This document shows positions 4,749 to 7,113 of a stretch of DNA of 7,113 nucleotides, in pieces. The stretch is from positions 1-7,113 of the forward strand of contig JAAWSW010000061.1 of NCBI GenBank assembly GCA_022801735.1, written 5' to 3'. The stretch is from Bacilli bacterium. Lineage in GTDB: Bacteria > Bacillota_I > Bacilli_A > RF39 > UBA660. The position numbers were made by a program, and so were the translations under genes. The notes below the pieces were generated by a model that was not told the DNA's origin, searched no databases, and saw only the letters and a list, made by a program, of their open reading frames with translations. Within the stretch, counting starts at the first letter, position 1. Every line of letters begins with the position of its first letter.

Positions 4749-5312
4749 ATGGCAAAAAAAGCAAAAAATAAACCATCACGATTTTCTAGATATTGTAGTA
4801 GGTTTTTAGTATTAGTAGTAATAACACTTCTTGCTTTAATAACACTAAAAAGCAACGCAGAACTAAGAGATACAGTATATAAAAGAGTATTTCAAAATAA
4901 TATGAGTTTTGCCAAAATAAACGAAATTTACAAAAAATATTTTGGATCATCATTACCACTCGCAGACAATGTAACCGAAAATACAGAAATGGTTTCAAAA
5001 ACAAAAATAGAGTATAGTGAAATTAGTAAATATAAAGATGGGGCTAAACTAACAGTTGCAGAAAACTATGTTGTACCAGCCATGGATAGCGGTTTAGTAA
5101 TATTTGCAGGAAAAAAAGATGATTATGGTAATACCGTAATTGTTCAAAGACCAGATAACGTTGAGGTATGGTATGCCAATCTAGATAATATAGGAGTTAG
5201 TTTATATGACTATATAAAACAAGGAGAACTAGTAGGGGAAGCCCAAGGAAAAACATTATATATGATATTTAAAAAGGAAGGAAAGACCTTAGATTATCAA
5301 AAATATATTTAA
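4749..5312 (+). CDS. spoIVFA: SpoIVFA-like regulator of pro-sigma-K processing (degenerate M23 domain)
   Basis: In B. subtilis, SpoIVFA sits in the mother-cell membrane around the forespore, where it anchors and, with BofA, inhibits the protease SpoIVFB until a forespore signal arrives. This 187-residue protein has the expected build: a basic N-terminus (MAKKAKNK), one membrane helix at about 18-33, a linker, and a C-terminal LytM/M23-like domain (about 105-187). That domain keeps structural landmarks (SGLVIFAGKKDDYGNTV, WYANLDNIGV, GELVG), but the zinc-ligand histidines are replaced: Q133, YAN for YAH, and LYMIF for LHFE. It is therefore not a peptidase, as in known SpoIVFA. AGGTGA (4737-4742) lies 6 nt before the ATG. 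The identification rests mainly on gene order with spoIVFB-rplU-prp-rpmA. A faint sigma-E-like promoter may lie at 4704-4733. Confidence 0.85.
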   Translation: MAKKAKNKPSRFSRYCSRFLVLVVITLLALITLKSNAELRDTVYKRVFQNNMSFAKINEIYKKYFGSSLPLADNVTENTEMVSKTKIEYSEISKYKDGAKLTVAENYVVPAMDSGLVIFAGKKDDYGNTVIVQRPDNVEVWYANLDNIGVSLYDYIKQGELVGEAQGKTLYMIFKKEGKTLDYQKYI

Positions 5313-6033
5313 AATACATATATTTTATTATATAACAGCCTTTGTATGCATGATTACTGGCAACTTCAAAGGTTTTTTAATTTTCACCACTATCACAATA
5401 GTTCATGAATTAGGTCATATATGTACTGCTCTATACTATAAATGGAATATCGAAAAAGTAATTCTTTTACCCTTTGGAGCCCTAACTGTATTTCACGAAA
5501 AAATAAACAAACCACTAAAAGAAGAATTTTTAATACTAATAATGGGACCATTAATTCAAATATTTTTTACAATAATAGTAGTACAATTAACCCATAATCA
5601 AGATTTTCAAATGTATAGTAATTTAATTTTATTCTTTAATTTACTACCAATTTATCCATTAGATGGTTCAAAATTATTAAATATAATACTAAATAAAATA
5701 ACAAGTTTTAAAAAAAGTCACTTACTAACAATATATATATCATTTTTAACAATTTTATTTTTATGTATTAAATCAAACTTAAATCTAATTCTTATATTAA
5801 TACTTATATTTATCCTTATAAAAGTAATAGAAGAATTAAAAAATCACCATAACTTATTTAACCTTTTTTTACTAGAAAGATTAAATAATGATTTTAACTT
5901 CAAAAAAAGAAAAACCATAAATAATATCAAACAGATGAAAAGAGATTATAAACACACAATATACCAAAACAAAAAATACCATACAGAAAAAGAAATATTA
6001 AGGAAAAGGTTTGACTTTAAAAGAAAAATATGA
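5293..6033 (+). CDS. spoIVFB: SpoIVFB-like M50 intramembrane metalloprotease, probable non-ATG start
   Basis: Site-2-type zinc protease that in B. subtilis cleaves pro-sigma-K in the mother-cell membrane during sporulation. HELGH (5407-5421) supplies two zinc ligands and the catalytic Glu; the third ligand is the Asp of NLLPIYPLDG. Several hydrophobic segments and a basic C-terminal tail (FDFKRKI) are visible; the CBS-like C-terminal part of the B. subtilis protein appears shortened. The first ATG (5350) has no ribosome binding site and would cut off most of the first membrane helix. The frame is open back to 5293 (TAG at 5290) and encodes IIKNIFKIHIFYYITAFVC before that ATG, resembling the N-terminus I recall for B. 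subtilis SpoIVFB (LKIH...LLTGHMK before HELGH). No ATG, GTG or TTG lies there, so I favour ATT at 5293 behind AGGAAGG (5275-5281), overlapping spoIVFA by 20 bp. The fallback start is 5350. Confidence 0.88.
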   Translation: MIKNIFKIHIFYYITAFVCMITGNFKGFLIFTTITIVHELGHICTALYYKWNIEKVILLPFGALTVFHEKINKPLKEEFLILIMGPLIQIFFTIIVVQLTHNQDFQMYSNLILFFNLLPIYPLDGSKLLNIILNKITSFKKSHLLTIYISFLTILFLCIKSNLNLILILILIFILIKVIEELKNHHNLFNLFLLERLNNDFNFKKRKTINNIKQMKRDYKHTIYQNKKYHTEKEILRKRFDFKRKI

Positions 6034-6039
6034 TAAAAT
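6011..6039 (+). promoter_or_regulatory. Vegetative promoter of the rplU-prp-rpmA operon
   Basis: TTGACT (6011-6016), a 17-nt spacer and TAAAAT (6034-6039) preceded by TGA, an extended -10. It overlaps the last codons of spoIVFB and makes the ribosomal genes independent of the sporulation pair. Start near 6046. Confidence 0.7.
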
Positions 6040-6045
6040 TTGTAA

Positions 6046-6136
6046 TTGTGTAGAGCCTCACTCTACAACCGCGCAGAAGAGGTTATAAAACTATTAAGTT
6101 ACCTTAATGGCGAGTCTTAGATTATATAAAGGAGGT
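6046..6136 (+). promoter_or_regulatory. Structured leader of rplU (L21-leader-like)
   Basis: Three short hairpins follow each other: GTAGAG / CTCTAC (6050-6066, loop CCTCA), AACC / GGTT (6067-6084) and ATTAAG / CTTAAT (6093-6108, loop TTAC), then AAAGGAGGT. Bacillota rplU genes commonly carry a conserved L21 leader RNA. Position and size fit; I cannot confirm the Rfam family by eye. Confidence 0.55.
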
Positions 6137-6142
6137 AAAGCT

Positions 6143-6445
6143 ATGAAAGCAGTTATTGAAACTGGAGGAAAACAATATTATGTTAGTGAAGGTAGTGTTT
6201 TATATGTTGAAAAATTAGAAAACGCTGCTGACGAAAAAATTACTTTTGACAAAGTCTTAATGATTGACGGAAAAAGTGGTAACCCTTATGTAAAAGGTGC
6301 TACTGTTGAAGGTAAAGTAGTAAAACACGGAAAAGCAAAAAAAATAACTATCTTTAAATTCAGAGCAAAGAAAAAATATCGTCGTACTCAAGGTCATCGT
6401 CAACCATATACTAAAGTTGAGATTACAAAAATAAGTACAAAATAA
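6143..6445 (+). CDS. rplU: 50S ribosomal protein L21
   Basis: A 100-residue component of the large ribosomal subunit that contacts 23S rRNA. The N-terminus MKAVIETGGKQYYVSEG and the C-terminal RNA-binding stretch KITIFKFRAKKKYRRTQGHR are diagnostic, and the length is normal for the family. The start is the ATG at 6143, 6 nt behind AAAGGAGGT (6128-6136). The in-frame ATG at 6107 lies inside the third leader hairpin without a ribosome binding site. The stop shares its last base with the start of prp (TAATG), indicating translational coupling. Confidence 0.97.
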   Translation: MKAVIETGGKQYYVSEGSVLYVEKLENAADEKITFDKVLMIDGKSGNPYVKGATVEGKVVKHGKAKKITIFKFRAKKKYRRTQGHRQPYTKVEITKISTK

Positions 6446-6744
6446 TGATAAAAGTAAAAATCAAAAACAATCATATCGAAATAAAAGGACATGCAAATTA
6501 TGATGAAGAAGGAAAAGACATCGTATGTGCAGCAGTTAGTACTATAGTAATTACGACGATAAATGCCATGTTAAGATTCGATGAAGAATCAATAAAATAT
6601 GAACAAAAAGATGGTTATATAAGTCTAGACCTACTAAAAAGTACCAAAGAAATAAACATCCTTAAACAAAATATGATTGAACTATTAAAAGAACTAGAAC
6701 AAGACTATAAATCAAATATAAAAATAAATGAGGAGGTGCAATAA
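6445..6744 (+). CDS. prp: Ribosomal-processing cysteine protease Prp
   Basis: A 99-residue cysteine protease of the Prp (YsxB) family that removes the N-terminal extension of ribosomal protein L27 in Bacillota and related groups. The catalytic pair lies in GHANYDEEGKDIVCAAVS: H16 and C28, with the same 12-residue spacing as the catalytic His and Cys of S. aureus Prp. The gene sits between rplU and rpmA as usual, overlaps each neighbour by one base and relies on translational coupling. Its substrate is encoded directly downstream and carries the matching cleavage motif. Confidence 0.95.
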   Translation: MIKVKIKNNHIEIKGHANYDEEGKDIVCAAVSTIVITTINAMLRFDEESIKYEQKDGYISLDLLKSTKEINILKQNMIELLKELEQDYKSNIKINEEVQ

Positions 6745-7037
6745 TGCCAATGTTAAAGTTATATATCCAATTATTTGCCCACAAAAAAGGACAAGGATCA
6801 ACTAAAAACGGACGTGACTCAGAATCAAAACGTTTAGGAGCTAAAGCTGCAGACGGACAATTTGTAACTGGAGGATCAATTATCTATCGTCAAAGAGGAA
6901 CAAGAATTTATCCAGGAAATAACGTTGGAATCGGTAAAGATGATACAATTTTTGCAAAAATAGATGGTATTGTTAAATTTGAACGTGTAGGAAGAGATAA
7001 AAAACAAGCAAGTGTTTATCCAAAAGAAGAAAAATAA
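6744..7037 (+). CDS. rpmA: 50S ribosomal protein L27 with Prp-cleavable N-terminal extension
   Basis: A 97-residue large-subunit protein whose mature N-terminus reaches the peptidyl-transferase centre. The family core is plain: AHKKGQGSTKNGRDSESKRL and, later, GGSIIYRQRGTRIYPGNNVG. Before it stands the extension MPMLKLYIQLF, the hydrophobic motif recognised by Prp; cleavage is expected between F11 and A12, giving the AHKK start that E. coli L27 has after Met removal. AGGAGGTG (6731-6738), inside the end of prp, lies 5 nt before the ATG at 6744. An ATG two codons on (6750) would also preserve the motif. The last codons form the left arm of the operon terminator. Confidence 0.97.
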   Translation: MPMLKLYIQLFAHKKGQGSTKNGRDSESKRLGAKAADGQFVTGGSIIYRQRGTRIYPGNNVGIGKDDTIFAKIDGIVKFERVGRDKKQASVYPKEEK

Positions 7038-7051
7038 TTTCTTCTTTTTTT
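7022..7051 (+). terminator. Intrinsic terminator of the rplU-prp-rpmA operon, overlapping the rpmA stop
   Basis: AAAAGAAGAAA (7022-7032) pairs over 11 bp with TTTCTTCTTTT (7038-7048) around AATAA, followed by more T. The left arm codes for the last residues of L27. Confidence 0.75.
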
Positions 7052-7061
7052 GTTGAAAACA

Positions 7062-7094
7062 TTGACAAAGTAAGGGGGGGGGGGGGGGTATACT
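7062..7094 (+). promoter_or_regulatory. Promoter with a 15-G spacer tract (candidate phase-variable promoter)
   Basis: TTGACA (7062-7067) and TATACT (7089-7094) are good -35 and -10 hexamers but stand 21 nt apart, because the spacer contains a run of 15 G (7074-7088). With 11 G the spacer would be the optimal 17 nt. Slipped-strand changes in the tract would alter promoter strength. The gene it drives lies outside the window. Confidence 0.55.
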
Positions 7095-7111
7095 ATATAT
7101 GGTGTAGTATA
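7089..7111. promoter_or_regulatory. Dyad overlapping the -10 and start region, possible operator
   Basis: TATACTA (7089-7095) and TAGTATA (7105-7111) form a perfect 7-bp inverted repeat with a 9-nt spacer. It covers the -10 hexamer and the expected transcription start, a position typical of repressor sites, though a 5' hairpin in the RNA is equally possible. Confidence 0.4.
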
Positions 7112-7113
7112 TG

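Noticed and set aside
4786..5004. Minus-strand open frame of 72 codons inside spoIVFA
   Set aside because: Shadow of the plus-strand gene; no ribosome binding site and no family resemblance.
6107..6142. Longer rplU start at ATG 6107
   Set aside because: No ribosome binding site, the ATG lies in a leader hairpin, and the extra 12 residues are not part of L21; AAAGGAGGT points to 6143.
7088..7113. Gene start at the terminal ATG (7111-7113)
   Set aside because: It is part of the dyad, has no ribosome binding site and lies too close to the predicted transcription start to judge at the window edge.

Overview
The window is strongly AT-rich, uses the standard bacterial code (TGG for Trp, TGA as a stop) and has strong AGGAGG-type ribosome binding sites. 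It holds the block spoIVFA-spoIVFB-rplU-prp-rpmA in the order known from Bacillus subtilis. Together with collagen-like (Gly-Pro-Thr) surface proteins, this points to a low-GC, probably endospore-forming member of the Bacillota, perhaps a Bacilli or Erysipelotrichia-type gut lineage. The exact taxon cannot be read from the sequence.

Layout. Positions 1-480 (minus strand) hold two pieces of collagen-like coding sequence that look like one gene interrupted by about 90 bp. Positions 542-1132 (minus) hold a histidine-phosphatase family protein that lacks its second catalytic histidine. A divergent promoter region follows, then a tRNA-Thr(GGT) with a perfect consensus promoter and a strong AT-rich terminator hairpin. 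Positions 1700-2684 hold a two-gene operon: a SemiSWEET-like PQ-loop transporter and the glycolytic phosphoglycerate mutase gpmA. Positions 2808-4280 hold a FAD-dependent oxidoreductase with a C-terminal Rieske [2Fe-2S] domain.

The most unusual stretch is 4277-4645. On the minus strand it has an ideal Shine-Dalgarno followed by a 26-codon ORF for a lysine-capped, purely hydrophobic peptide. This is flanked by an inverted repeat of about 30 nt. Each arm begins at the predicted start of one of two convergent transcripts, and a terminator lies between. This is the architecture expected of a type I toxin-antitoxin locus (small membrane toxin mRNA plus a small regulatory RNA), and the variant bases in the repeat mostly keep G-U pairing in the toxin-sense RNA.

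Positions 4749-6033 encode the sporulation pair SpoIVFA (degenerate M23/LytM-like regulator) and SpoIVFB (M50 intramembrane protease of pro-sigma-K). SpoIVFB appears to start upstream of its first ATG at a non-canonical ATT, overlapping spoIVFA. A separate housekeeping promoter inside the end of spoIVFB and a structured leader drive rplU-prp-rpmA. These three genes overlap by single bases, and L27 carries the N-terminal extension that the Prp protease removes. After their terminator, the last 50 bases hold a TTGACA / TATACT promoter whose spacer is a run of 15 G, plus a dyad over the -10. It looks like a phase-variable promoter for a gene beyond the window edge.
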